Below are positions 42,446-51,196 of a stretch of 64,000 nucleotides of DNA, piece after piece. A program made the position numbers and the translations under genes. The stretch is from Bacillota bacterium (GTDB lineage Bacteria > Bacillota > Clostridia > Christensenellales > UMGS416): contig JAEYRH010000014.1 in NCBI GenBank assembly GCA_023435705.1, positions 1 through 64,000 on the forward strand, in the 5' to 3' direction. A model generated the notes under the pieces. That model searched no databases, was not told the DNA's origin, and was given only the letters and a program-made list of their open reading frames with translations. Position 1 is the stretch's first letter. Each line of letters begins with the position of its first letter.

Positions 42446-43285
42446 CTAATTTTCATTCAACCCGAAGGGGATGAGTGATTGTAGCTTTCGTTTATACAAT
42501 TGCTCATATTCCAGAACTTCATGTTTGTCTCGCTTGATCGGAAACACTTCCAAGATAGAATACAAAAAGTTATTTGAGTAGTCAGGGTCAGTAGCAATAA
42601 GTTTGACAAGCTGCGAATTACCGCCATGCTTTGTATGGGCATAATCGCTCCAGCGCTGCCATATGCCACCATCTTCACCGCTGGCAGACCCGACATAGTG
42701 CTTGCCGGTTTTAGTGTCGGTAATGAGATATATGCCAGCAATGGCTGACAGTTTGTTTTCCCACTCATGGAATTGCTTCCTGTTGTATACAATAGTCCGC
42801 AATGTCTGATAGGGTATCAGAATTTGGTCATAACTAGTGAATTCTATCTCTGATACAGATGGGGAAATATAGAGAATTTCTTTCTCCGTTGTTCCATTCT
42901 GGCACCAGTTTATTGTACCCTTTCCCCAATCGATTACCAATCTATCTATCCAATCAGAAAGAATATCAGTTCGTTCCATATTCCACATAACACAATTTGA
43001 AAATGTTTCGCTGCCCAGATAAAAATCAATTGGAAGGAGTTCGGTTTTATAGGGCTCAAATCCATTAAGCTTATAGCATCCAAGGTATTTACCCTTAGTA
43101 CCTTCATCGCCCAAAAAGCTTAGTACATAGTCAGTATTTTTAAACTTGTTCTCAGGCTGAATTCGTTGGTAAATCTCAATATATCCAAGAGGGTAATTAT
43201 GCGCTATCGTATCGTTTGAAATATTATGCCGAACAAGTTTTGTCCTCGAAAGGTCAATATCAATCAACAGTTTTTGAAGTTTCAT
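42446..43285 (-). CDS. GIY-YIG nuclease domain protein
   Basis: A 279-residue protein with a GIY-YIG nuclease domain at about 185-270: IAGIYLITDTKTGKHYVGSASG carries the paired motif (GIYL, YVG), and WQRWSDYAHTKHGGNSQL supplies the conserved Arg and His. The N-terminal 180 residues are beta-rich and contain FYLGSETFSNCVMW and WIDRLVIDWGKGTINW, features of an unknown recognition domain often fused to GIY-YIG in phage and defence proteins. It is separated from the HNH gene by about 240 bp and points the other way. The low GC content fits the island. Confidence 0.8.
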   Translation of the reverse strand: MKLQKLLIDIDLSRTKLVRHNISNDTIAHNYPLGYIEIYQRIQPENKFKNTDYVLSFLGDEGTKGKYLGCYKLNGFEPYKTELLPIDFYLGSETFSNCVMWNMERTDILSDWIDRLVIDWGKGTINWCQNGTTEKEILYISPSVSEIEFTSYDQILIPYQTLRTIVYNRKQFHEWENKLSAIAGIYLITDTKTGKHYVGSASGEDGGIWQRWSDYAHTKHGGNSQLVKLIATDPDYSNNFLYSILEVFPIKRDKHEVLEYEQLYKRKLQSLIPFGLNEN

Positions 43286-43443
43286 AGCTATCTTCCTACT
43301 GTTAATATTCGGGCTTTTTCATCATTGTAAGGCACGTTTACCCTCGAGTCAATAGATTACACTCATAAAAATAAGTGCAAATATAGAGTGCTTTTTGCAA
43401 GGCATACAACTTGTATAATTATTATGTGCTAGGGGGTGGTAAC

Positions 43444-43623
43444 CTGTTTGATATTAACAGACCAGAAATGGTCAACAAGACTTTTCGAATACCCGTGCAA
43501 CTGGTTGAAAAATTGAGTAAAGTTGCTCAGGAGAAAAAGGTGTCCCTAAACTACCTTATTATCCAATGCTGCGAATACGCACTGAAAAACCTGCCCGATG
43601 ACAATTCCACTAACAAAGAATAA
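43444..43623 (+). CDS. Small ribbon-helix-helix protein (Arc type)
   Basis: About 59 residues. The core MVNKTFRIPVQLVEKLSKVAQEKKVSLNYLIIQCCEYAL is a standard ribbon-helix-helix DNA-binding fold. The ATG inside this core lacks a ribosome-binding site, whereas a CTG at 43444 has GGGGGTGG five bases upstream and gives the usual LFDINRPEMVNKTF beginning; I therefore prefer the non-ATG start with moderate confidence. Such proteins are common in integrative elements, often next to replication and recombinase genes. The stop codon lies inside the terminator stem. Confidence 0.6.
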   Translation: MFDINRPEMVNKTFRIPVQLVEKLSKVAQEKKVSLNYLIIQCCEYALKNLPDDNSTNKE

Positions 43624-43656
43624 CGACCATGTCAGGCGTCATGGTCGTTATTTTTT
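43621..43656 (+). terminator. Strong terminator after the ribbon-helix-helix gene
   Basis: TAACGACCATG and CATGGTCGTTA form an 11-bp perfect stem followed by TTTTTT; the stop codon is the first triplet of the stem. Confidence 0.92.
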
Positions 43657-43744
43657 CGTTTCACCCGGTATAAAGGTTATAAAGGCTAGAAAGCCAAACA
43701 GACCTTTTCGACCTTATTAACCTTAATACCGCAGATCGTTAGGA

Positions 43745-46054
43745 CTATACCTTGAAGTGTAGTGGGTTTAGTATATAGGTCTTTCCTTTTGGCCTTCCCC
43801 CTGTACGCTCATTATTTGGTCGCCCTTTCATATAGCCATAATCGATCAGGAGATCCAATGACGGCAGTATTTCGTTCACATTTTGGAAACTTCGACACAG
43901 ACGGAATATTTCGTATTTTGTTAACTCCCCCTTAGTCTGCTGCTCAAGTTTTCGCAAGATGTCTTTTGCTCCTTTCAAAGTTTTATCAGTTCCCATAATA
44001 GAATGTACATACTTAGCGTGTTCAAGGAAGTATTTTGCGATGGAGACAGCTCTTTCCATTGTTGTCTTCGAAACCAAAACATCAGCCGAAGACTTTTTGT
44101 TTTCAATGCAATGTAAAATTCCAACAATCCGCAAAGTAGCGCCTATCAGCTTGCCTGCCCATCCCCCAAGGTGTTTCAAATCCTCCCTTAATTGAGGTTC
44201 CAGCCAATTGTGGAAACTTTCAATAGAATTGGTCGATTCAATATCCAACTTTATTGTGGATGCTTTATCTTTATCTAAAGGGATGCGGAGCATATCCGAT
44301 ACAAGTTTATTATAAGCATTTTCCAGTTGTACTGGTATTGCGGGTGTAGCAAACGGACGTGTTCCCATCATAGATTCAGGTTTGCAATACAACCAACGTG
44401 CCGTCAGACCTCTTGACTTGAAAGCTTCATTATTTATCAAACCCTCCAGGACGTTTTCCTGAGCTGATATAAGTATTGTAAGTGCGGGATGCTCTATGGT
44501 TTCTCTTTCACGTCCTTTACGGTCTACCCTAATGGAATCTCCACTGTGCGCTTTCAATACAGTATCGATAGAGATTGAATCTGAATACCGACCATTGAGT
44601 ATATCAAAAATGCCTCCTTCTGTTGAAAGAATCGTCGCAGCACCATAGTTATCGGCAAGCACGGAAGTCAAAGCTTCCGGTGTGACATCATCAACGGTAA
44701 GCCGAAGAAGCTTCATCCTCTTATTTTCAAGTTCTCGGCACTTTAACATCAATTTCTGCGCTTCTTGCTCTTTGTTTTGCTTTTCAAGTTTATCTATCTG
44801 CTTTTTCAAAAAGCTCAATTGTGCCTCTTGCTTCGCAATCTCTGGTTTGCGCCGTTCATTCACTTCTGCTTCATATTGGGTAATGGGTTTGGTCATTGCT
44901 CGGATGATCGCACTCTTTCGCTCACCAGAATTTGCAATGATGAGAATGTATATGTTGAGTGGTTCTACCCAGCCGGGTTTTCCCTGAATCACAAACTTTT
45001 TCTGAACCGCCAGTGAGGCAATGGCAAGCGCAGATACCGCCGCCATATCAACAGGCGTTGATGTATTATTGGCAACAGCGGAAACGTATTTCCGCAAAGG
45101 TGTGGGGAGACTTTCGATAGGAAATGGCGGCAGTTTATACTCTTCAAGTGGCACAGGCACTTGCCATTCATTATCACACAGTTCGTTCTTGAGCTTATCA
45201 ATTGCTTGTGCCATTGTTATTCCCTCCGTTGCTATAAGATAATCAATAATGCTCCCACCAATATCACCGTTCGCTGAAAAGCAATAGAAGCTATTTGTTT
45301 CTTTGTAGTACACTAAATCGTTGTTATGCCCACAGACTTCACAATGCTTGAACTTTATGGTTTTATCGTTCTCGGAATAATCACCATTACGTTCAATCAA
45401 ATATTTGCGGAAATCGAAATCACGAATAAGCTCATCCAGTTCAGGGGATGCCCGTTTAGCATCGCTATATTGCTTAGAATCGCTAGGATTAGGTGAGGGT
45501 GGGGAGTATACTGCCGAAACTCGTTTTATCGAAATACGAGCATTTTCATCCAATAAAGTAACCTTCTTATTCGTGCCGAGGAAAATCCTATCAGCGTTAA
45601 TGCAGGCTTTGTCGCACTGAGGAAAGAAGGATGTGAGAGCATCCATCATCGATTTCCTATCCCTTGGGTCAGTCACAACCTTTTCCGATATAAATGCGAG
45701 CCTGAATTTCGGTTTGTTTTTGATATGACTGAAAGTATAGTAATAAAAAGCCAGGGGCAAGTCATTCTGGGAACACAGGTCAATTGCCTGTTTAGGTGTA
45801 AGTACAGGTATATCGTCATTTGCGTTATCAATATCAACCATGAAAAGCTGCTGTTCTTCCCAGGAAGCAGCAGTCATACCGCTCATTACTGCGGGACTTA
45901 TTGAATGCCCCGATTCAAGCTTATGAAGCAGTTCTTCTACGGTGATACTTATAGGTTTTGAGTTATTCTGCAACCGCTTCTTTAATCCGGCAATATCTTT
46001 GCTGTCCGGCTTGCTTCTGTATCCTCTATTGTCGATGTGAAGTTTTATCTCCAT
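43745..46054 (-). CDS. DUF3987/YfjI-type primase-helicase-like protein of a mobile element
   Basis: A 769-residue protein. Residues 1 to about 170 resemble the BT4734/VirE-N domain (LPLAFYYYTFSHIKNKPKFRLAFI). A zinc-finger CHC2-like part lies at about 225-275 (CEVCGHNNDLVYYKETNSFYCFSANG). The rest is a DUF3987 ATPase with IANSGERKSAIIRA as the P-loop-like motif; GERKS departs from the GxGKS consensus. A coiled coil follows (about 400-450). These proteins are thought to prime replication of integrated plasmid-like elements. The start MEIKLHIDNRGY is preceded by AAGGTG. It overlaps a small upstream ORF by 29 bp. Confidence 0.8.
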   Translation of the reverse strand: MEIKLHIDNRGYRSKPDSKDIAGLKKRLQNNSKPISITVEELLHKLESGHSISPAVMSGMTAASWEEQQLFMVDIDNANDDIPVLTPKQAIDLCSQNDLPLAFYYYTFSHIKNKPKFRLAFISEKVVTDPRDRKSMMDALTSFFPQCDKACINADRIFLGTNKKVTLLDENARISIKRVSAVYSPPSPNPSDSKQYSDAKRASPELDELIRDFDFRKYLIERNGDYSENDKTIKFKHCEVCGHNNDLVYYKETNSFYCFSANGDIGGSIIDYLIATEGITMAQAIDKLKNELCDNEWQVPVPLEEYKLPPFPIESLPTPLRKYVSAVANNTSTPVDMAAVSALAIASLAVQKKFVIQGKPGWVEPLNIYILIIANSGERKSAIIRAMTKPITQYEAEVNERRKPEIAKQEAQLSFLKKQIDKLEKQNKEQEAQKLMLKCRELENKRMKLLRLTVDDVTPEALTSVLADNYGAATILSTEGGIFDILNGRYSDSISIDTVLKAHSGDSIRVDRKGRERETIEHPALTILISAQENVLEGLINNEAFKSRGLTARWLYCKPESMMGTRPFATPAIPVQLENAYNKLVSDMLRIPLDKDKASTIKLDIESTNSIESFHNWLEPQLREDLKHLGGWAGKLIGATLRIVGILHCIENKKSSADVLVSKTTMERAVSIAKYFLEHAKYVHSIMGTDKTLKGAKDILRKLEQQTKGELTKYEIFRLCRSFQNVNEILPSLDLLIDYGYMKGRPNNERTGGRPKGKTYILNPLHFKV

Positions 46055-46196
46055 TTGACTGTTCACCTTCTCGTTTTTCTTGTTGTAAAAATTCTTGGAA
46101 TTCCTTTTGGTGTGATTGAATGTAGGTGCTAATATCTCGGTAGATTGTCCGCGCAAACAATCTTGCATGGGCTGTTTCTATCTGATATTTATCCAT
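46026..46196 (-). CDS. Small mobile-element protein upstream of the DUF3987 gene, 56 residues
   Basis: A frame of 56 codons starting at MDKYQIETAHARLFARTIY, overlapping the next gene's start by 29 bp in a different frame. The predicted product is helical and charged (DISTYIQSHQKEFQEFLQQEKREG). An AAAGGTGG site lies somewhat far (about 14 bases) from the ATG; a TTG three codons upstream is closer. Short helical proteins of this kind commonly precede DUF3987 genes in clostridial elements, which supports it. The function is unknown. Confidence 0.6.
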   Translation of the reverse strand: MDKYQIETAHARLFARTIYRDISTYIQSHQKEFQEFLQQEKREGEQSNGDKTSHRQ

Positions 46197-46338
46197 CCCA
46201 TGCAATCACCACCTTTGATATGTGTCAGGAAATTCATTAACTTAATTCTACAACATGAAATATTCCTTTACTTAACAAAAATAACTCCTTATAATATGTA
46301 CGTAAAGGAAACATTTTTAAAACATTGGAGTGAGCAGT

Positions 46339-47247
46339 ATGAAGTGGACAATACAAATAGTTGAAGATACCAATGGACTCAACTGTGAATTGCGTGGGTA
46401 TGATAGTAAGGTCTTTAACATCTCATTTGTGCTTGGTGATTTCTTAGCCATAAGGAAAAGTGTAGTGGATCATAAGACTGGGCAGCAAAAAATTGTTCTT
46501 GAATATAATAACCATATATTTACAGAGACATCAGAAAACCTCAGAGATACGTTCTATAAGGAAATTGATGAAGATATGGAGAGAGCGTTTTTATGTATAG
46601 ATAAATATCTTGGCCTTCAAGAATCGAAAAAAAGTAGAATGGGGTATAACTCTTTGATTGAGTTCGAGGAACTCAAACAAAGACTGAGGATAAAATATGT
46701 ATGTGAAATAAGCAAGCGCGGTAATAGTTTTTTGGATGGGGCTATTACATCGTATGGAGCTAATATAGATTCTCTTTCTGACATGGCTAATAGTATGTGC
46801 TGGTTCACATATACTTGTTTTTCTATTACTGATATGGTAGCTGCTATACTCCACTACTATATGCTCAGAGGCTACAGCCTATCTAATTGCAAACACTGTC
46901 ATATGATGTTTGCTAGAAAAAACCGCAAAGAAAAATACTGCAAGAGGATAAGCCCTTATCGTGATATTTATTCCCAAAAAGAGAGTAAGCCGGATTATTG
47001 CGAGAACACCGTAAGACACGCATTACAACAATTCAAACTGAAGAGTGAACGCATTCTTAAAAAAATGAAGCAAAGTATAAGCGTTCAACTTCATGAAGCT
47101 CCATTTTTTGCCGAGTATTCTGACTTTCTCGTCAAATGTGAAGAATATGTTACTCAGATAAAAGCAAAGCCAACAATAAAGAATCTGTTAGCCTACAATG
47201 AATATCTGGAGAATATTGAGAATTCTTGGAAAGGTGGAAGATTGTAA
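46339..47247 (+). CDS. DUF6076-like mobile-element protein
   Basis: A 302-residue protein with a C-terminal zinc-binding segment (about 185-220: CKHCHMMFARKNRKEKYCKR, then YCENTVRHALQQF) typical of DUF6076-type proteins found beside serine recombinases in clostridial integrative elements. The N-terminal part is a beta-rich domain (GLNCELRGYDSKVFNISFVLGDF). The ATG is preceded by GGAGTG. The stop overlaps the recombinase start (TAATG), so the two are coupled. The biochemical role is not known; the Cys-rich region suggests nucleic-acid binding. Confidence 0.7.
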   Translation: MKWTIQIVEDTNGLNCELRGYDSKVFNISFVLGDFLAIRKSVVDHKTGQQKIVLEYNNHIFTETSENLRDTFYKEIDEDMERAFLCIDKYLGLQESKKSRMGYNSLIEFEELKQRLRIKYVCEISKRGNSFLDGAITSYGANIDSLSDMANSMCWFTYTCFSITDMVAAILHYYMLRGYSLSNCKHCHMMFARKNRKEKYCKRISPYRDIYSQKESKPDYCENTVRHALQQFKLKSERILKKMKQSISVQLHEAPFFAEYSDFLVKCEEYVTQIKAKPTIKNLLAYNEYLENIENSWKGGRL

Positions 47248-48872
47248 TGAATATTGTTATATACGCCCGCTATTCTTCAGACCGCCAAACCGAACAGAGC
47301 ATCGAGGGGCAACTTAAAGAATGCCACGCATATGCACGACGGAATGACTATACCGTTGTAAGCGAATACATTGATCGCGCAATATCTGGTACAACAGATA
47401 ACCGGCCTCAATTTCAACAGATGATTGAGGACAGCGCAAAAAAGCTCTTTCAGGGCGTGCTGGTCTATCAGCTTGATCGATTTGCGCGTAATCGTTTCGA
47501 CAGTGCAATGTATAAGCAGAAGCTGAAGAAAAACGGCATACGTGTTATGTCCGCTCGTGAGAATATTTCTGATGATGCGAGCGGCGTATTGATGGAAGCA
47601 GTATTAGAGGGTATGGCGGAATATTACAGTGTTGAGCTTTCTCAGAAAATTCGGCGTGGAATGGACATCAATGCTGCAAAGTGTTTGTCCACCGGTGGCA
47701 ATATCGCTCTTGGGTTCAAGTCGGATTCAGAGAAGCACATAATTGTTGATCCTGATACTGCCCCCATTGTCGTGAAAATATTCGAAATGTATGCCGAAGG
47801 GCAAATAATGGCTGATATCATTCGTTACCTTAATGCAAATCAAGTAAAAACATCCTATGGTAATGATTTCAACAAAAACAGCATCCACAGGATTCTGACC
47901 AACAAGCGTTACATCGGAGTATATACGTATCGAGACAAAGAGACTCCCGATGCCTTACCGCAGATCATCGATAAAGATTTGTTCTGGGAGGTACAGAGCA
48001 AAATGCAGAAGAATAAAATGGCCCCCGCACGAGCGAAAGCCAAAGCGGAATACCTTTTGACTACAAAGCTTTTTTGCGGACATTGCAAAGCTGCTATGAC
48101 AGGAATCAGCGGCACAAGCAAGACGGGAACTATCTACAATTACTATCAATGCGTTAATAATCGCCGTGACAAATCCTGCACGAAAAAGACCGTTGGTAAA
48201 GAATATATCGAGGAGTTGGTTGTCTGCAAGTTGCGTGATTTTCTGACTCCCGAAAACATTAATATCGTAGCCAAAGAAGTGGTTGAGCTCTGTGAAAGGG
48301 AAAGAAATAATGACAACCTGAAGCGTTTGAAAAAGCTTCTCAGTGATAACGGTAAGGCAATGGAGAACCTGCTCAAAGCCCTTGAAAACGGGCAAATCGT
48401 AGATGTGCTTGCGGAGCGTATCGCCAAGAAGAAAAAGGAACAGGTCGAACTGGAACAGCAGATATTAGTTGAAGAAGCGCAACATCCAGCGCCGACGGTC
48501 AACGAAGTGCGCTTTTTCTTGTCCCAATTTCGGAAGGGCAATGTTGATGATACCAAGTATCGGCGCGGCCTGATCGATATGCTTGTGAGCAAAATCTACC
48601 TTTACGACAAAAAAATAACCATCCTGTGTAATACACAGGACGGCAATTTTGATATAGACCTTGACGAAATAAGTTCGTCTAAGGACTGTTTGGTGGAGGC
48701 GGAGGGAATCGAACCCTCGTCCGAAAAAGCCCCAGCGCCACTTTCTCCGAGCGCAGCCGTTGATTTAGAATTCCTCTGGCTCCGGGCCCCCCACGGCTGG
48801 GTCCCGGTCAGAGTAGCTTCATATTATCCCGCCGGCTTCAAAGCTTGGTCCGGTTGGTTCCCTGCTAAATGA
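47247..48872 (+). CDS. Large serine recombinase; its open frame runs into the tmRNA gene
   Basis: A site-specific integrase of the large serine class. The resolvase domain begins MNIVIYARYSSDRQ, with the nucleophilic Ser in YARYSSD, and ends near residue 150. A recombinase domain follows (HRILTNKRYIGVYTYRDKE), then a zinc ribbon (LFCGHCKAAM...YQCVNNRRDKSCTKK) and a coiled coil (about 360-430). The conserved protein ends near FDIDLDEISSSKD at about residue 478. The remaining 60 residues (LVEAEGIEPSSEKAP and onwards) are read from the antisense strand of ssrA, because no stop occurs before the gene boundary at 48691. This junction marks the probable attachment site. Confidence 0.92.
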   Translation: MNIVIYARYSSDRQTEQSIEGQLKECHAYARRNDYTVVSEYIDRAISGTTDNRPQFQQMIEDSAKKLFQGVLVYQLDRFARNRFDSAMYKQKLKKNGIRVMSARENISDDASGVLMEAVLEGMAEYYSVELSQKIRRGMDINAAKCLSTGGNIALGFKSDSEKHIIVDPDTAPIVVKIFEMYAEGQIMADIIRYLNANQVKTSYGNDFNKNSIHRILTNKRYIGVYTYRDKETPDALPQIIDKDLFWEVQSKMQKNKMAPARAKAKAEYLLTTKLFCGHCKAAMTGISGTSKTGTIYNYYQCVNNRRDKSCTKKTVGKEYIEELVVCKLRDFLTPENINIVAKEVVELCERERNNDNLKRLKKLLSDNGKAMENLLKALENGQIVDVLAERIAKKKKEQVELEQQILVEEAQHPAPTVNEVRFFLSQFRKGNVDDTKYRRGLIDMLVSKIYLYDKKITILCNTQDGNFDIDLDEISSSKDCLVEAEGIEPSSEKAPAPLSPSAAVDLEFLWLRAPHGWVPVRVASYYPAGFKAWSGWFPAK

Positions 48873-49045
48873 CGCCGTTGGCCCTCTACGCAGGACTCGA
48901 GGCAACGACGGGTCGCCTTAAGCGGCGACCGGAACGAGATTGTCGTTCTGATTTGTTTTGTTTTGCCCGGCTATTAACGTGGATCCGAACAACCACGGCT
49001 CGCTTGCAACGCCTCAAACTTCCCCGTCGAAACCAGTACGCCCCC
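48691..49045 (-). ncRNA. ssrA: Transfer-messenger RNA
   Basis: 355-nt tmRNA for ribosome rescue. The 5' end GGGGGCG pairs with CGCCTCC near the 3' end, which closes with ACCA; the T-arm GAGGG-TTCGATT-CCCTC and the 5' GTACTGGTTTCGACGGGG are family hallmarks. The tag reading frame, on the minus strand at 48918-48968, gives GQNKTNQNDNLVPVAA then TAA; with the alanine from the charged tmRNA the tag is 17 residues. The tag ends in PVAA rather than the common ALAA. A TATAAT box lies upstream at 49090-49095. The mobile element's recombinase abuts the 3' end. Confidence 0.95.
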
Positions 49046-49089
49046 ATGTCTGGTGGCTTATGATCGACAAAGCGATTTTAAGCTTGATG

Positions 49090-49095
49090 ATTATA
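49090..49095 (-). promoter_or_regulatory. Probable -10 box of ssrA
   Basis: A consensus TATAAT on the minus strand with upstream TGA (extended -10 like), 45 bp before the mature tmRNA 5' end. The -35 is weak. Confidence 0.5.
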
Positions 49096-49245
49096 TCACA
49101 ATTCCAATCAGAATAAAAGAGGTCACCAGCATTGATGAGTGATATTCAAGAATCCATCCATTGCGAGTTTGTTTGATTTTTTGCATGGCTGGTGGTATAA
49201 TTTGGATGTTTCAATGGGCATGTGAAGGATGCTGAAGGAGCAACG

Positions 49246-49527
49246 ATGAGCAAAAGGGCTCGGCGGTATTTGTTGGTTCTGGCGGCACTGATCGCGGTGT
49301 CTGCCTTTGTGGGCTTTCAGTTCTTCAGAGATTATCAAAACCTGCAAGCTCTCAATGCCGAGAAAGCCGCCCGCACAGCCGAATTGGACGCCAAAACCCA
49401 AAGCAATGAGGAGCTGCAGGCTAAGCTGGATGATTCGAGCAGTGACTCATTTGTGGAGCGGGTGGCAAGAGAGCTTCTTGGCTGGGTGAGGCCCGGTGAG
49501 ATCAAGATCGTAGAAAAGGGAAATTGA
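49246..49527 (+). CDS. DivIC/FtsB-like septum formation initiator
   Basis: A 93-residue bitopic membrane protein of the cell division complex. A short basic N-terminus (MSKRARRY) precedes one membrane helix (LLVLAALIAVSAFVGFQFF). A coiled coil follows (YQNLQALNAEKAARTAELDAKTQSNEELQAKL), then the conserved end VERVARELLGWVRPGEIKIVE. AAGGAG precedes the ATG. In Bacillota, such genes often lie near mazG, S1-domain and ppx genes; here ppx/gppA follows. It probably bridges FtsL and FtsQ/DivIB at the septum. Confidence 0.9.
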   Translation: MSKRARRYLLVLAALIAVSAFVGFQFFRDYQNLQALNAEKAARTAELDAKTQSNEELQAKLDDSSSDSFVERVARELLGWVRPGEIKIVEKGN

Positions 49528-49596
49528 CTTATAAATGACGGCGTGATGCGAAGGCGCGTTCCCCGAGGGGAATGCCTTTTTTATGTGAGGGCAAGC

Positions 49597-50541
49597 ATGG
49601 ATACTACAAAGCGGAGGATGGCGGCCATCGACATCGGCTCCAACTCGGTCAGGCTTATGATCGCCGATGTTGGCCCCGGAGGCGCGATCGAGCCAATCAA
49701 GAAAGAATTGGTGACAACCCGCATTTATGAGGGATTGGCGCGCACCGGCAAGCTGTCGTCTGTTGCGGTGGATCGCACACTGGCGGCAATCAACATCTTG
49801 AAGGACAAAGCCCGTCAGGCCGGTGCAGCTTCGCTTCATTGCTTTGCGACCGCAGCCGTGCGGGAGGCCGCCAACCGTGACGATTTCCTTGCCAAAGCGC
49901 TGAAAGAAACAGGGATGGTCGTGGATGTGCTCAGCGAGGAGCAGGAAGCCCGCGTGGGATTCGTCGGCACGCAGGAGCAAGGGCCCAGGGGCGCCCTTGA
50001 CATCGGTGGTGGCAGCACGGAGGTTGCGGTGGGTGTCGGGCATGACGTACACTGCGCGGTGAGCCTGAAGCTGGGTGCTGTGCGGGCTCTTGAGAAGTAT
50101 CCGTTAGGCGACACAACCGACCCGTTGGCGCTGGAGGCGATGCGGCAATGGGCTACCAATGTGCTTCGTGCAGACTGCGCCGGCGCCAAAGATTGCACCG
50201 CGCGGCTCAACGGCATCCGCTGGACAGGCATTGGCGGTACGATCACGACGCTGGCATCAATGGACATGAAACTGCAAAAATATGACAGTGCCCGTGTGCA
50301 GGGCCACGGATTCACGCGCGCCGTGGTGGAAAGAGTGCTAAGCAAGCTTGTGCAAACGCCTTTGGAGAAGCGCCGGACGATTGCGGGATTGCAACCGGAG
50401 CGGGCTGATATCATCATCGGTGGTTTGGTGATTCTGTTGGAATTCATGGATTTTATGGCTGTGGACCAGATGGTTGTGAGTGACAGGGATAACCTGGAGG
50501 GCTATCTGGCTTATGTGCTTAGTCAGGAGGCGCAGGCATGA
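49597..50541 (+). CDS. Exopolyphosphatase / pppGpp phosphohydrolase
   Basis: A member of the Ppx/GppA family with an actin-like ATPase fold. The start MDTTKRRMAAIDIGSNSVRLMIADVG carries the phosphate-1 motif; LDIGGGSTEVAVG is phosphate-2; FATAAVREAANRDDFL is conserved in the family. The length of 314 residues corresponds to the short form that lacks the C-terminal HD domain. It removes terminal phosphate from polyphosphate or converts pppGpp to ppGpp; sequence does not decide between them. The stop overlaps the Dabb gene by 4 bp (ATGA). Confidence 0.92.
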   Translation: MDTTKRRMAAIDIGSNSVRLMIADVGPGGAIEPIKKELVTTRIYEGLARTGKLSSVAVDRTLAAINILKDKARQAGAASLHCFATAAVREAANRDDFLAKALKETGMVVDVLSEEQEARVGFVGTQEQGPRGALDIGGGSTEVAVGVGHDVHCAVSLKLGAVRALEKYPLGDTTDPLALEAMRQWATNVLRADCAGAKDCTARLNGIRWTGIGGTITTLASMDMKLQKYDSARVQGHGFTRAVVERVLSKLVQTPLEKRRTIAGLQPERADIIIGGLVILLEFMDFMAVDQMVVSDRDNLEGYLAYVLSQEAQA

Positions 50542-50849
50542 TCAAACACATCGTCTTTTCTAACTTCAAGGAAGAAGCGGGTGGCCGCTCCAAGCTGGAG
50601 AACATCGCCACTGCCCGGACGATGTTGCTGAACCTCCTGGGCAAGGTGCCCACCTTGAGGAGTATGCAAGCTGGCCCGAATGCAGCCTGCAGTGGCACCG
50701 CGTGGGACTTCGCGCTGGTGGCGGAGTTTGACAGCATGGAGGCGCTCGAGGAGTATGTGGTGCATCCGGAGCACAAGAAGGTGTCTGCATTTATGTCGGA
50801 AGTGCGGAGCGACAGGGCCTTTGTAGACTTTGAGTTTGACATAACATAA
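50538..50849 (+). CDS. Dabb (stress-responsive A/B barrel) family protein
   Basis: A 103-residue cytoplasmic protein with the dimeric alpha+beta barrel fold. The opening MIKHIVFSNFKEEAGG, the middle GKVPTLRSMQAGPN and the end EEYVVHPEHKKVSAFMSEV are typical (family: HpdHxxv). It overlaps ppx by ATGA, so it is translated with it. The enzymatic role is unknown. Confidence 0.88.
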   Translation: MIKHIVFSNFKEEAGGRSKLENIATARTMLLNLLGKVPTLRSMQAGPNAACSGTAWDFALVAEFDSMEALEEYVVHPEHKKVSAFMSEVRSDRAFVDFEFDIT

Positions 50850-50878
50850 TATACCAATAGCGATATCTCAGATTTTTC

Positions 50879-50907
50879 TTGACATCAGGCTCCCAAACAG
50901 ATAAAAT
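50879..50907 (+). promoter_or_regulatory. Promoter of the two Met tRNA genes
   Basis: Perfect -35 TTGACA (50879-50884), a 17-base spacer and -10 TAAAAT (50902-50907), 26 bp before the first tRNA. Confidence 0.8.
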
Positions 50908-50933
50908 ACTCTTTGCCTCTTGCAGGCAAACGA

Positions 50934-51011
<78 letters not shown>

Positions 51012-51016
51012 TTTTT

Positions 51017-51093
51017 GGCGGCGTAGCTCAGCTGGCTAGAGCATTCGGTTCATACCCGAAGTGTCATTGGTTCAAATCCGATCGCCGCTACCA
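51017..51093 (+). tRNA. tRNA-Met (CAT), elongator type
   Basis: 77 nt with encoded CCA. The anticodon arm TTCGG-TTCATAC-CCGAA gives CAT; the T arm is ATTGG-TTCAAAT-CCGAT. G1 pairs with U72 by wobble, unlike the initiator. A lysidine-modified tRNA-Ile cannot be fully excluded from the gene sequence. Confidence 0.9.
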
Positions 51094-51097
51094 CAGG

Positions 51098-51131
51098 AAA
51101 GCCGTGTAAACGATGAGTTTATACGGCTTTT
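51098..51131 (+). terminator. Terminator after the tRNA genes
   Basis: AAAGCCGTGTAAAC and GTTTATACGGCTTT pair (one unpaired or mismatched position), loop GATGA, then TTGTG. Confidence 0.85.
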
Positions 51132-51196
51132 GTGTTATATCGCACGGCATTAAGGCTTTGGCTAATCTGGACAAGAGGCGAAGAGGAGCGCTGGGT

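Noticed and set aside
31281..48690. A second copy of the ssrA 3' end marking the far attachment site
   Set aside because: I looked for repeats of the junction sequence (TGGTGGAGGCGG and GAACCCTCGTCC) and found no convincing copy; serine recombinases may leave only a short core.
48691..48872. Last 60 codons of the recombinase as a real protein domain
   Set aside because: They are antisense tmRNA sequence; the conserved recombinase ends before the ssrA boundary.
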